Assembly: GCF_001528665.1 (NCBI RefSeq)
Contig: NZ_BBYJ01000006.1
Span: 434,001 to 498,000 of the forward strand
DNA length: 64,000 nucleotides
From: Microtetraspora malaysiensis
GTDB taxonomy: Bacteria > Actinomycetota > Actinomycetes > Streptosporangiales > Streptosporangiaceae
Direction of reading: 5' to 3'
Shown: one piece after another, positions 39,477 to 48,247 of the stretch
Numbering within the stretch: position 1 is the first letter of the stretch
How the letters are laid out: each line of letters opens with the position of its first letter
The notes under the pieces: model-generated
Databases searched by the model: none
Told to the model about the DNA's origin: nothing
The model's input: the letters and a program-made list of their open reading frames with translations, nothing else
Made by a program: the position numbers and the translations under genes

Positions 39477-41441
39477 ATGGCGGTGAAACGAGCCGGACCT
39501 GTCGCGGCGGTCGCGGTCACGGGTCTCCTGGACGCCGCGAGCTGGGGGGCGTGGTTCGCGGGCGGTCTCAGCGTGGCCGACGCGGCGGGGGCGTACCTGC
39601 TGACCAACACCGCCATGTCGGTGACGTTCACCGCCTTCGGCGCGCTGGTGCTGGCCCACCGGCCGCGGCATCGGATCGGGCTGCTCTTCGTGGCCTACGG
39701 CGCCTGCTACACCGTGAGCGTGGCCTGCCTGGGCCTGCTGTCGGGAGTCTTCGCGCTGTCGCCCGGGTGGGAGCGGGCCGTCGACCTCGTCGGCATCACC
39801 GTGTGGATCCCGGCGCCGGTGGTCTGCCTGCCCCTGATCCTGCAGCTCTTCCCCGACGGTCACCCGCTGTCCCCCCGGTGGCGCCCGCTGGCGGCGGTGA
39901 CGCTCGCGCTGGCCCTGCTCGCCCCGGCGGTGACGCTGCGGCCGGGCGGCGACGCGGGCGACCCGACGGCCGATCACAGCCCGCTGCTGCCCGCGGCCGT
40001 GGGGCGGGTGGCGGAGGCCCTGGTGCCCGTGTTCGTCGCCGCCGCGGCTCTGGTGCTGCTGGGCAGCCTCGTCGCGCTCGGGCTGCGCGCCCGGCGGTCG
40101 GGCGGCGCGGAGCGGCTGCAGGTGATGTGGCTGCTGTGGGCGGTGGTGCTGTTCGTGGTGCTGAACCTGCAGCGCATCGTCACCACCGACGGTCCGGTCC
40201 TGTTCCTGCTCACCCTGCCGCTCGTCCCGGCGGCGGCCACGGTGGCGATCGTGCGCCACCAGCTCTACGACATCCGGCTGATCGTCAACCGCTCCCTGGT
40301 GTACGGCCTGCTCACCGTGGGCGTGGTGGGGGCGTACCTCGGCATCGTCGCGGGCCTGGCCCCGCTGGCCCGAGAGTGGCTGTCGGCCAGCCCGTTGGTG
40401 GCGACCGGCGTGATCGCGGTGACGTTCGCGCCGGCGAGGTCCGCCCTGCAGTCCTTCGTGGACCGGCTCATGTACGGGCGGCGGCGCGACCCGGCCGAGG
40501 CGGCCGCGCGGGTGGGGGCGCGCCTGGCGACGGGGCTGGACGGCGTACTCAACGCGGTCTGCGAGGCGCTGCGGCTGCCCTACGCCGCCGTCAGGTCGGA
40601 CGGTCGCCTGATCGCGGCGTGCGGCAGCCCCACGCCGGCCTGGCACGTGGTGGCCCTCGAGGTGGCCGAAGGAGAGAAGGCCGACCTGCTCGTCGGCCTC
40701 CGGGCGGGCGAGGCACGGTTGTCCACCGTCGACCGGCGCGCTCTCGACCTGCTGGCCGCGCCGGTCGGCCTCGCTCTTCAGGCCGTACGCCTGTCGGAAC
40801 GCCTGCGCGAGTCCCGCAGGCACATCGTGGCGGCCAGGGAGGAGGAGCGGCGGCGGCTGCGCCGGGACCTGCACGACGGCCTGGGCAGCGCGCTGGCCGC
40901 GGTCACCCTGAAGGCCGACGCCGCGCACAACCTGTTGCGGAGCGATCCGGAGCACTGCGGACGGCTGCTGCTCGACCTGCGCGACGACCTCGCCGACGCG
41001 ATCGCGGACATCCGGAGGCTGGTCTACGACCTGCGCCCGCCCGATCTGGACGAGTTGGGGCTCGCCGGAGCGCTGCGGCAGCGCGCCCAGCAGTCCTGGC
41101 GTCGCGACCAGGCCGGGTTCGTGGTCACCGTGGACATCCCCGACGACCTGCCGTCGCTGCCCGCCGCCGTCGAGGTCGCCGCGTACCGGATCGCCACCGA
41201 GGCGGTCACGAACGCCCTGCGCCACAGCCGGGCGAACACCTGCGAAGTCTCGCTGCGCGCCGACGGCGCGCTGCACCTGGAGATCCGCGACAACGGCGCC
41301 GACGCCTCCGGCGCGTGGTCCCACGGCGTGGGCCTGCGCTCGATGCGCGAGCGCGCCGCGGAGCTGGGCGGCACGCTCACCGCCGGACCGACCAACCAGG
41401 GGGGACTCGTCCACGCCCTGCTGCCATTGGAGGGCGTATGA
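39477..41441 (+). CDS. Membrane sensor histidine kinase (NarL-type partner)
   Basis: 654 residues from ATG 39477; GATGAT six bases upstream could be a leaderless -10, and an ATG at 39441 is the alternative start. About seven membrane segments fill the first ~280 residues, followed by a GAF-like region and the HisKA_3 dimerisation domain with phospho-accepting His about residue 466 in RDLHDGLGSALAAV. The HATPase domain has the N box EAVTNALRHS and GVGLRSMRERAAELGG. It phosphorylates the response regulator whose gene overlaps its stop by four bases. The signal is unknown. Confidence 0.92.
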   Translation: MAVKRAGPVAAVAVTGLLDAASWGAWFAGGLSVADAAGAYLLTNTAMSVTFTAFGALVLAHRPRHRIGLLFVAYGACYTVSVACLGLLSGVFALSPGWERAVDLVGITVWIPAPVVCLPLILQLFPDGHPLSPRWRPLAAVTLALALLAPAVTLRPGGDAGDPTADHSPLLPAAVGRVAEALVPVFVAAAALVLLGSLVALGLRARRSGGAERLQVMWLLWAVVLFVVLNLQRIVTTDGPVLFLLTLPLVPAAATVAIVRHQLYDIRLIVNRSLVYGLLTVGVVGAYLGIVAGLAPLAREWLSASPLVATGVIAVTFAPARSALQSFVDRLMYGRRRDPAEAAARVGARLATGLDGVLNAVCEALRLPYAAVRSDGRLIAACGSPTPAWHVVALEVAEGEKADLLVGLRAGEARLSTVDRRALDLLAAPVGLALQAVRLSERLRESRRHIVAAREEERRRLRRDLHDGLGSALAAVTLKADAAHNLLRSDPEHCGRLLLDLRDDLADAIADIRRLVYDLRPPDLDELGLAGALRQRAQQSWRRDQAGFVVTVDIPDDLPSLPAAVEVAAYRIATEAVTNALRHSRANTCEVSLRADGALHLEIRDNGADASGAWSHGVGLRSMRERAAELGGTLTAGPTNQGGLVHALLPLEGV

Positions 41442-42118
41442 CCGCGGACGGCACGATCCGCATCGTCGTTGTGGACGATCACCCGCTGATGCGTGAGGGG
41501 CTGCGCGCCCTGGTCGCCTCCCTGCCCGACATCGACGTGGTCGGCGAGGCCGGAGACGGTGCGGCCGCCCGGCGTGAAGCCCTGCTCGCCGCCCCCGACG
41601 TCGTGGTCATGGACCTGCACATGCCCGGGACCAACGGGGTGGAGGCGACCAGGGCGATCCTGCGGAGCGCGCCCGCGACCCGGATCCTGGTGCTGACCAT
41701 GTTCGAGGACGACGAGTCGGTCTTCGGGGCCATGCGGGCCGGCGCCTCCGGATATCTGGTCAAGGGGGCGCGGCAGGAGGAGATCGTCCGCGCGATCCGC
41801 TCCGTCGCCGCGGGGCAGGCCGTCTTCGGCCCGAGCGTCGCGCGCCGGATCATCGACTTCTTCGCCGGCGCGCCACGGCCGGCGCCGGCCGCCGAGCCCT
41901 TCCCCGAGCTGACCGCGCGCGAGCGCGAGGTCCTCGACCTGATCGCCGCGGGCCACTCGAACTCCGCGATCGCGCGGCACCTCGTCATCAGCGTCAAGAC
42001 CGTCAGCAACCACATCTCGGCGATCTTCGCCAAGCTGCGGGTCGCCGACCGGGCCGAGGCCATCGTCCGTGCCCGCCAGGCCGGACTCGGTACGCGATCA
42101 CGCCAAGGAGATTCCTGA
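41438..42118 (+). CDS. LuxR/NarL-family response regulator
   Basis: 226 residues, ATG 41438 overlapping the kinase stop (ATGA). Receiver domain with RIVVVDDHPLMREGL, phospho-acceptor Asp in DVVVMDLHMPGTNG and Lys in GYLVKGARQ, then a LuxR-type helix-turn-helix (LTAREREVLDLIAAGHSNSA, VKTVSNHISAIFAKL). Cognate partner of the preceding kinase by gene overlap. Targets unknown; the divergent membrane protein is a candidate. Confidence 0.94.
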   Translation: MTADGTIRIVVVDDHPLMREGLRALVASLPDIDVVGEAGDGAAARREALLAAPDVVVMDLHMPGTNGVEATRAILRSAPATRILVLTMFEDDESVFGAMRAGASGYLVKGARQEEIVRAIRSVAAGQAVFGPSVARRIIDFFAGAPRPAPAAEPFPELTAREREVLDLIAAGHSNSAIARHLVISVKTVSNHISAIFAKLRVADRAEAIVRARQAGLGTRSRQGDS

Positions 42119-42274
42119 CCCGGCGGGCAGCGGAAGCGGGTGCCGCGTGGGCGCCGCCCGGGGCGACCCGTAATGGCCGGCGGTCGGAAATGCGAACGCC
42201 GCACGTATTGCGCTCACGGGATCGGGTTGCAATGCTCTCCGACAGGATAGGCGTAGAAGGCTGGAATCGGATCG

Positions 42275-43041
42275 ATGGCGGATATCGGTGGGCGGGAACG
42301 TCCCGCGCCGGGCGCGCCATTGGAATTACGGCTGAGTCGCATCGCCATTTTGATCCTGGTGATTTTCATCTTCTCGCGATCCATGCTCGTTCTGGTCTCC
42401 CAGGGGCCGCCGGCGCAGCGGATCATCGGCCTCGCGCTCTGTGTGGCCGTCATCACGCTGTACGTCCTGGCCGCCACCATGGTGCCGACCAGGTGGGCGG
42501 TCGGTGCCATGGCCGTGCTCGCCTACTGCCCGCTGCCTTCCTCGGCGCGTGGTGGACGACCGTGGTGCCCTTCCTGGCCTCGATGGCCCTGGGGTTGCTC
42601 CGCCGGCCGTACTCCTTCGTGGTGTTCGCCGCGGTGATCGTCGCGGAGTTCCCTGTGGCGCTGCTCCTGGGCGACGCTCCGCCCGCCGCCCTCTACACGG
42701 CTCTCCTGGTCGTGGTGGTCGCGTTGCCCCTCTACGGGCTCACGCGTTTCGCGGAGACCGCGCGGACGCTGTACGAGACCAGGGCGGAGCTGGTCGCGGC
42801 CGAGGTGGACGGCCAGCGCGTCAGGATCGCCGGCGAGCTCCAGGCGCTGCTGGGGGAGCGGCTGGACGACATCGGCACCCGCGGTGCCCGGGCGCTGGCC
42901 CAGGTGGACGGCGATCCCGAGCGGCTGCGCGAGGAACTCTCCGGCATGTTGACCCTGGCCCGTGATGTGCAGCGGGAGATGCGGGATTTCGCGCATCGGG
43001 AGCAAATGTCGGAATCGGGAACGGACGATTATCCGAAATGA
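42275..43041 (+). pseudogene. Frameshifted sensor-kinase-like gene lacking His and ATPase domain
   Basis: Frame 2 from ATG 42275 gives several membrane segments (RIAILILVIFIFSRSMLVLV) up to about 42530; the homologous reading then continues in frame 1 (LPAAFLGAWWTTVVPFLA) to a stop at 43039-43041. TAC-CTG reduced to TACTG near 42524-42528, a one-base deletion, explains the shift. The cytoplasmic part aligns with the dimerisation helix of the kinase at 45068, but RIAGELQALLG replaces ARELHDLLGQ, so the phosphorylated His is Gln, and no HATPase domain follows. Either a decayed kinase or, if the shift is a sequencing error, a sensor lacking catalysis. It precedes an ABC exporter operon. Confidence 0.7.
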
Positions 43042-43251
43042 TGAATATCACGACATATGAGTGTTAGTTGCTTCTGGTGGTAATTGCCAGATAGCGCGAA
43101 TCTGGTCACGCAAGGGGCAGCGGGGCGGCGGAGCCTGACGTCTTGATCATCGTCACCTCGCGCGGGGTCGGCGCTCACCGCGTGGACCGTGGGATCCGGC
43201 GGCTCCTGACGGCGAAGCCGCAGGCGGCGCCGCGCGAACCCGGAGGTGAGT

Positions 43252-44169
43252 ATGGGCGAGACGGTGATCGAGGTCGCCGGGCTGCGGAAGCGCTACGGCG
43301 ACTTCACCGCCGTCGACGGGATCTCGTTCGAGGTGATGAGGGGCGAGGTGTTCGCGCTGCTCGGCACGAACGGCGCGGGCAAGACGACCACGATCGAGAT
43401 ACTCGAGGGGTACCTCAAGCCATCCGGCGGGACCGCCACGGTTCTCGGCCACGACCCGTCCGACCGCCGGGCGCTGCGCGCCAGGACCGGCCTGGTCCTG
43501 CAGGAGTCCGGTCTGTTCGGAGAGCTGTCGGCGGCGGAGACGGTGAACGCCTGGCGCCGGTTCACCTCCGGTGCGCGGAGCACTGACGAGGCGCTCGACA
43601 TGGTGGGGCTCACCGATCGGTCGCGTACCAGGGTCAAAGACATGTCCGGCGGCGAGAGGCGCAAGCTGGACATCGCCCTCGCCGTCCTGGGCCGTCCGGA
43701 GCTGCTGTTCCTCGACGAACCGACTTCGGGCCTCGACGCCGAGGCCCGCCACCGGGTACGCGACCTCGTCGCCGACCTCGCCGCGGGCGGGACCGGCGTG
43801 CTGCTGACCACGCACTATCTGGAGGAGGCGCAGGACCTCGCCGCCAGGGTGGCGATCATGGACAAGGGCCGGATCGTGGCCTACGGAACGATGGCCGAGG
43901 TGCTCGGCCGAGGCACGGGGCGGGTCGGCTTCGAGTTGCCCGAGGGCGTGCGGCCGGACGGCCTGTCCCTCGGTCTGGAGGCCACCCTGACGAGCCAGGG
44001 ACGGCGCTGCGTGGTCGTCACGCCCGACCCGGAGGCCGTGGCGCACACCGTGCTCGCCTGGGCCCATGCGCACGGCGTCAAGATCACCGGCCTGGACGTC
44101 CGCCAGGCCACCCTGGAAGAGGTCTTCCTCGACATCGCCGATCCGGCCCGACGGGAGGCACGGCAGTGA
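43252..44169 (+). CDS. Drug-type ABC transporter ATPase
   Basis: 305 residues from ATG 43252, five bases after GGAGG (an in-frame GTG at 43246 is too close to it). Walker A LLGTNGAGKTTTIEI, signature DMSGGERRKLDIALAV, Walker B LLFLDEPTSGLDAEA, His in LLTTHYLEEAQDLA, and the C-terminal regulatory region usual in DrrA-like ATPases. It works with the permease encoded next (GTGA overlap) to export a hydrophobic compound or antibiotic. With the kinase and regulator downstream this resembles the LnrLMN/linearmycin or DrrAB type self-contained resistance modules. Confidence 0.92.
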   Translation: MGETVIEVAGLRKRYGDFTAVDGISFEVMRGEVFALLGTNGAGKTTTIEILEGYLKPSGGTATVLGHDPSDRRALRARTGLVLQESGLFGELSAAETVNAWRRFTSGARSTDEALDMVGLTDRSRTRVKDMSGGERRKLDIALAVLGRPELLFLDEPTSGLDAEARHRVRDLVADLAAGGTGVLLTTHYLEEAQDLAARVAIMDKGRIVAYGTMAEVLGRGTGRVGFELPEGVRPDGLSLGLEATLTSQGRRCVVVTPDPEAVAHTVLAWAHAHGVKITGLDVRQATLEEVFLDIADPARREARQ

Positions 44170-44969
44170 AGGCGTACACGCTCTCCCAGTTCCTGCTCCG
44201 CCAGAAGATCTTCTGGCGGACCCCGGCCTCCGTCGTCGTCGCGTTCGGCCTGCCGCTGCTGTTCGGGGGGTTGATGCCGCTCATCATGCCGGATGGCGAG
44301 GTGGGCGGCGCGACGATGAGTGTCTACATGGTCACCGGAGTCATCGTGATGGTGGTGGCGATGACCGGGTTCCTGAATCTGGTGGAGGCGCTCGTCAGCA
44401 GGCGGCAGGCGCTGATACTCAAGCGGCTGCGCGGCACTGAGCTGCCCGACCTGGCCATCTTCGGCGGGGAGATCCTCACGGTGATCGCGGTCGGCCTCCT
44501 TCAGCTGGTGCTGCTCATCGCCATGGCGAAGCTGCTGCACGGCATCGATCTGCCGGCCGATCCCGCCCTGCTCGTGGTCACCCTGATCGCCGGGCTGGCG
44601 GTGTTCGCCGCGCTGGCCGTCGCCGCGAGCGGCCGCGTCCCCGGACAGGGGACGACCGTAATGGTGAGCATGCCGGTTCTGCTCCTCACGATCGGCTTCT
44701 CCGGGTTCGCGTACCCGGTCTCGGAGTTCCCCGGCTGGCTGCGCGCGGTCGCCGCCGTCCTGCCGATCACGCCGATCGCGCAGGGGATACGCACCGCCTA
44801 CGTTGGCCGGGACTTCGTGCACCAGACAGGCTCGGCCGTCCCACCCGAGGTTGGCGTGCTGGAGGGATTCCAGGTCATGGGGTCCGGCTGGCTGGTGCTG
44901 GCCGCGTGGCTGATCGCCGCGCTGTGGGCCGGGAAGAGGTGGTTCAGGTGGGAGCCCCGGCGCGGCTGA
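44166..44969 (+). CDS. ABC-2 type permease
   Basis: 267 residues, GTG 44166 coupled to the ATPase gene. Six membrane segments in the ABC-2 arrangement, including VVAFGLPLLFGGLMPLIMP, VSMPVLLLTIGFSGFAYPV and a conserved-looking FPGWLRAVAAVLPITPIAQG before the last segment. It forms the membrane part of the exporter. The two-component genes start about 100 bp downstream. Confidence 0.9.
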   Translation: MKAYTLSQFLLRQKIFWRTPASVVVAFGLPLLFGGLMPLIMPDGEVGGATMSVYMVTGVIVMVVAMTGFLNLVEALVSRRQALILKRLRGTELPDLAIFGGEILTVIAVGLLQLVLLIAMAKLLHGIDLPADPALLVVTLIAGLAVFAALAVAASGRVPGQGTTVMVSMPVLLLTIGFSGFAYPVSEFPGWLRAVAAVLPITPIAQGIRTAYVGRDFVHQTGSAVPPEVGVLEGFQVMGSGWLVLAAWLIAALWAGKRWFRWEPRRG

Positions 44970-45067
44970 CCGCGGCCGGCCCCCTCGGCGCGGGCGGTTG
45001 ATCGAGAAGGCGGGCTTTGTCACGATTGGGGATACGTCGTGGCCTACCCGGACGTCCGGAGACTTCT

Positions 45068-46240
45068 GTGGCAGAGGAACAGCGGCCCGCCTCCGCGAAC
45101 GATGCGCAGATCAGGCGGCTGACGGGGGTGGTGATCGCGGTCACCGCGGTCCTGTGGAGCACCGTGCCCGTCACCTACCTGCTCGCCGGCGGGGGGCTGC
45201 CCGCCTTGGCCGCCGGCGCGATCCTGTCCGGTCTGCTGGTGCTCTACGGCCGGGCCGTCCATCGCCACGTCGCGGGGGTGCCCCAGGGGCGGGCGCGGGT
45301 GTGGTCTCTCTGGGCGATCGTGGCCGTCGTCTACGGCCTCTGGCCGGTCTTCACGGAGATGTGGATCTACATGCCGAGCATAGCCGGGGCCGCGGCGATG
45401 CTGATGCTGCCGGTCCGCGGCGCCGCCGCCATGCTCATGGTGGTGACGTTGGCGCAGGTCATCGGCTTGACGCTGCTGGGAAAGGGGCCGTCCGAGGTGC
45501 TCTTCGGCACGGTCAACGTGCTCGCCACGGCTGTCGTCCAGTTCGGGGTCGTTCACTACGCCAGGTTTGTACGGGAACTGCGTGAACTGCGGAACTCGCT
45601 CGCCGAGGCGGCGCTCTGCCAGGACCGGCTTCGCGTGGCGCGGGAGCTGCACGACCTGCTCGGGCAGACTCTGACCTCGATCACGCTGAAGTTGGAGCTG
45701 GCGCTCACGCTGGTGGACGTGGACCGCAGCCGGGTCCGCCCGGAGCTCGAGGCGATGATGGAGATCACCCGCGACGCGCGGACCGAGGTGAAGGGCGTGG
45801 TGGACGCGCGGTCGAACCTCGACCTCGGGGCGGAGCTGTCCGCGGCGGTCGCCCTGCTGGAGCTGTCCGGCGCGCGGTGCGCGCTCCATACCGGGATCAG
45901 CGAGGTCGACTCCGAGATCGGCGCCGTACTGGCCCGGGTCGTCAGGGAAGCGGCCACCAACATCGTGCGACACAGCTCGGCGCGGGTCTGCGGCATCGAG
46001 CTGGCCGAGGTGAACGGCCTGATACTCCTGCGGCTGTCCAATGACGGCGTGCCCCCGGAGGGCGGCTCCGGGCCGGGACGGGGAAGCGGGCTTCACGGAC
46101 TGAGGAAACGGGTGGAGCGGATGGGTGGGGAACTCGTCGCGGGCGGGGACGGGGCGGGCGGCTTCTCGGTGAGAGTCGCCCTGCCGGCGGAACAGGGATC
46201 GGAGAGGACAGCCGTCGGTGATTCGCGTACTGCTGGCTGA
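45068..46240 (+). CDS. Sensor histidine kinase linked to the ABC exporter
   Basis: 390 residues from GTG 45068, seven bases after GGAG. About five or six membrane segments (residues ~20-160), short cytoplasmic linker, HisKA_3 domain with His near residue 195 in RVARELHDLLGQTLTSI, and HATPase domain with VVREAATNIVRHSSARVCG and GSGLHGLRKRVERMGGEL. This is the DesK/LnrJ-like architecture used to sense membrane-active compounds. It overlaps the regulator gene by 23 bp. The likely job is induction of the adjacent exporter (inference from context). Confidence 0.92.
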   Translation: MAEEQRPASANDAQIRRLTGVVIAVTAVLWSTVPVTYLLAGGGLPALAAGAILSGLLVLYGRAVHRHVAGVPQGRARVWSLWAIVAVVYGLWPVFTEMWIYMPSIAGAAAMLMLPVRGAAAMLMVVTLAQVIGLTLLGKGPSEVLFGTVNVLATAVVQFGVVHYARFVRELRELRNSLAEAALCQDRLRVARELHDLLGQTLTSITLKLELALTLVDVDRSRVRPELEAMMEITRDARTEVKGVVDARSNLDLGAELSAAVALLELSGARCALHTGISEVDSEIGAVLARVVREAATNIVRHSSARVCGIELAEVNGLILLRLSNDGVPPEGGSGPGRGSGLHGLRKRVERMGGELVAGGDGAGGFSVRVALPAEQGSERTAVGDSRTAG

Positions 46241-46823
46241 GGACCACGGCGTCGTCCGGGGCGCGCTCGTCGCCCTGCTGAACCTCACCGGCGACATAAA
46301 GGTGGTCGGCGAGGCCGCGCGAGGCAACCGGGTGGTGTCCCAGGCGCTCGCGACGCGGCCGGACGTCGCGGTCATCGACATCGAGATGCCGGGCCTCGAC
46401 GGCATCGGCGCCACCATGCGACTCAGGAGCGCCCTGCCCGAGTGCCGGGTGCTGATCCTCACCGGCATGGCGCAGACCGGCCACCTCAGGCGCGCCCTCG
46501 ACGCGGGGGCGTCCGGGTTCATGCTCAAGGACGCGCCCACGGAACGGCTGGCCGAGAGCATCCGCAGGGTCGCGGCGGGGGAGCAGGCCATCGACTCCGG
46601 GTTGGCGGCCGCGGCCGTGAGCAGCCGGGTCAGTCCGCTCACCGAGCGCGAGGCGGCCGTGCTGTCCGCCGTCGCCTCGGGCGCGTCCACCGCCGAGATC
46701 GCCGGACAGCTCTGCCTGTCGGCCGCGACCGTGCGCAACTACATCTCCGCCGTGATCACCAAGGCCGGCGCACGCAACCGGACCGACGCGGTGCGGATCG
46801 CCGCCGAGTCCGGCTGGATCTGA
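46218..46823 (+). CDS. LuxR/NarL-family response regulator linked to the ABC exporter
   Basis: 201 residues, GTG 46218. Receiver domain (IRVLLAEDHGVVRGALVALL; phospho-acceptor Asp in DVAVIDIEMPGLDG; Lys in GFMLKDAPTERL) and a LuxR-type HTH (LTEREAAVLSAVASGAST, SAATVRNYISAVITKAG). Partner of the overlapping kinase. It converges with the nitronate monooxygenase gene, 46 bp apart. Confidence 0.93.
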   Translation: MIRVLLAEDHGVVRGALVALLNLTGDIKVVGEAARGNRVVSQALATRPDVAVIDIEMPGLDGIGATMRLRSALPECRVLILTGMAQTGHLRRALDAGASGFMLKDAPTERLAESIRRVAAGEQAIDSGLAAAAVSSRVSPLTEREAAVLSAVASGASTAEIAGQLCLSAATVRNYISAVITKAGARNRTDAVRIAAESGWI

Positions 46824-46869
46824 CGGACGTGGGCCGGTACGTCGATGACGAACCGCAGGCCGCGGGCGG

Positions 46870-48024
46870 TCAGGAGTCGGTGACGGCGCGGAGCCGTTCG
46901 ACCGCGTCGGCGTACCCCTCGATCATCTCGTAGACCACCTGGCGGGCCGGTTTGACCTGGTTCATCTGGCCGACGACCTGTCCGACGAAGTAGTTCGCCA
47001 GCTCGCGCGCTCCCGGAACCCCCGCTTCGGCGGCGCGTCCCACCCGGGCCATCGCCTCCTCGGCGAGGAGCAGCTGGAGCGGCATGCCGAGGGGCCCGGG
47101 GCTGTCCGGGGCGCCGTCCCATTCCTCCGTCCAGGCGGACCTGAGCTGCCGGGCGGGCTTGCCGGTGCGCGAGCGCGACCTGACGGTGTCACGCGATGTC
47201 GCGGCGAGCATCTTGCGCTTCACCGCCGGGGGCGTCTCGGCCTCGTCCGTGGTGAGCCACACGGAGCCGCACCACACGCCCTCCGCGCCGAGGGCGAGCG
47301 CGGCGGCGACCTGGCGGCCGTCGGCGATGCCGCCGGCGGCGAGGACGGGGACCGGCGCGACGGCGTCCACGACCTGGGGGACCAGGACCATCGTGGAGAC
47401 CTCGCCGGTGTGCCCGCCCGCCTCGGCGCCCTGGGCGACGATGATGTCCACGCCCGCCGCCACCTGCCGCGCCGCGTGCTCGACCGTGCCGACCAGCGCG
47501 GCGACCGGGACTCCGGCCGCCCGTGCCCGCTCGACCATCTCCGGTGGCGGCGGCCCGAGCGCGCTGGCGATCAGTCCGATGGGGTGCTTGAGCGCGACGT
47601 CGATGAGCCTGGTCGCGCCTTCGTGGGTGACCCTCCGGCCTACGTCGTCCGCGTCCCCGGGGCTGCCGGCCCCGGCGGCGCCGATCTCGCCGGGACCGTT
47701 GTGGGCGCCGACGCCGTACTTGCGGAACAGGTGGTCCACGAAGTCGCGGTGCGCCTCCGGGATGAGGTCGGGCAGGCGCGCGCCCGGTGCGGCGGCCGCG
47801 GCGTCGATCTTCCCGGGGACCAGCACGTCCACGCCGTACGGCCGGCCGCCGACCTGGGCGTCGATCCAGGTCAGCTCCTCGTCCAGCCGCTCGGCCGAGT
47901 AGGCGACGGCGCCGAGGACGCCGAACCCGCCCGCGTTGGTCACCGCGGCCACGACGTCGCGGCAATGGCTGAAGGCGAACAGCGGGAACTCCACGCCGAA
48001 GCGCTCGGTGAGCCTGGTGCGCAT
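46870..48024 (-). CDS. Nitronate monooxygenase (2-nitropropane dioxygenase family)
   Basis: 384 residues, ATG 48024; TAGGTT (minus strand, 48031-48036) lies six bases upstream, a leaderless start. FMN-dependent TIM barrel: GGFGVLGAVAYSAERLDEEL near the N-terminus, then VDIIVAQGAEAGGHTGEVS with the catalytic His region, and VLAAGGIADGRQVAAALALG phosphate-binding segment. The family oxidises alkyl nitronates or propionate 3-nitronate, though many members act on other substrates or as enoyl reductases. It is isolated between the ABC/TCS locus and a secreted-protein gene. Confidence 0.88.
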   Translation of the reverse strand: MRTRLTERFGVEFPLFAFSHCRDVVAAVTNAGGFGVLGAVAYSAERLDEELTWIDAQVGGRPYGVDVLVPGKIDAAAAAPGARLPDLIPEAHRDFVDHLFRKYGVGAHNGPGEIGAAGAGSPGDADDVGRRVTHEGATRLIDVALKHPIGLIASALGPPPPEMVERARAAGVPVAALVGTVEHAARQVAAGVDIIVAQGAEAGGHTGEVSTMVLVPQVVDAVAPVPVLAAGGIADGRQVAAALALGAEGVWCGSVWLTTDEAETPPAVKRKMLAATSRDTVRSRSRTGKPARQLRSAWTEEWDGAPDSPGPLGMPLQLLLAEEAMARVGRAAEAGVPGARELANYFVGQVVGQMNQVKPARQVVYEMIEGYADAVERLRAVTDS

Positions 48025-48247
48025 GCCGCGAACCTACGCCCAGAACGATGTTCGGTCCAGGGCCGGCGGTTGTGGAGGGCGGGCGGATCGTCGCCGGCAC
48101 CAAGCGTTCATCCATTCGTCCACGTGCGCATCCGTGATCAGATCCTGTCGTTCGCCCAGCCACGTTGGACTCCCGACTTGGTCATTTCGGTCGGAAGCCC
48201 CCATATTTCTGGTCCTTCGGCCGTTCATCGAGTCACAAGGATGTGCA

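Noticed and set aside
38529-41414. 961-residue minus-strand open frame opposite the sensor kinase
   Set aside because: Runs through both the kinase (wrong strand) and the membrane-protein gene in a different frame; no recognisable domain.
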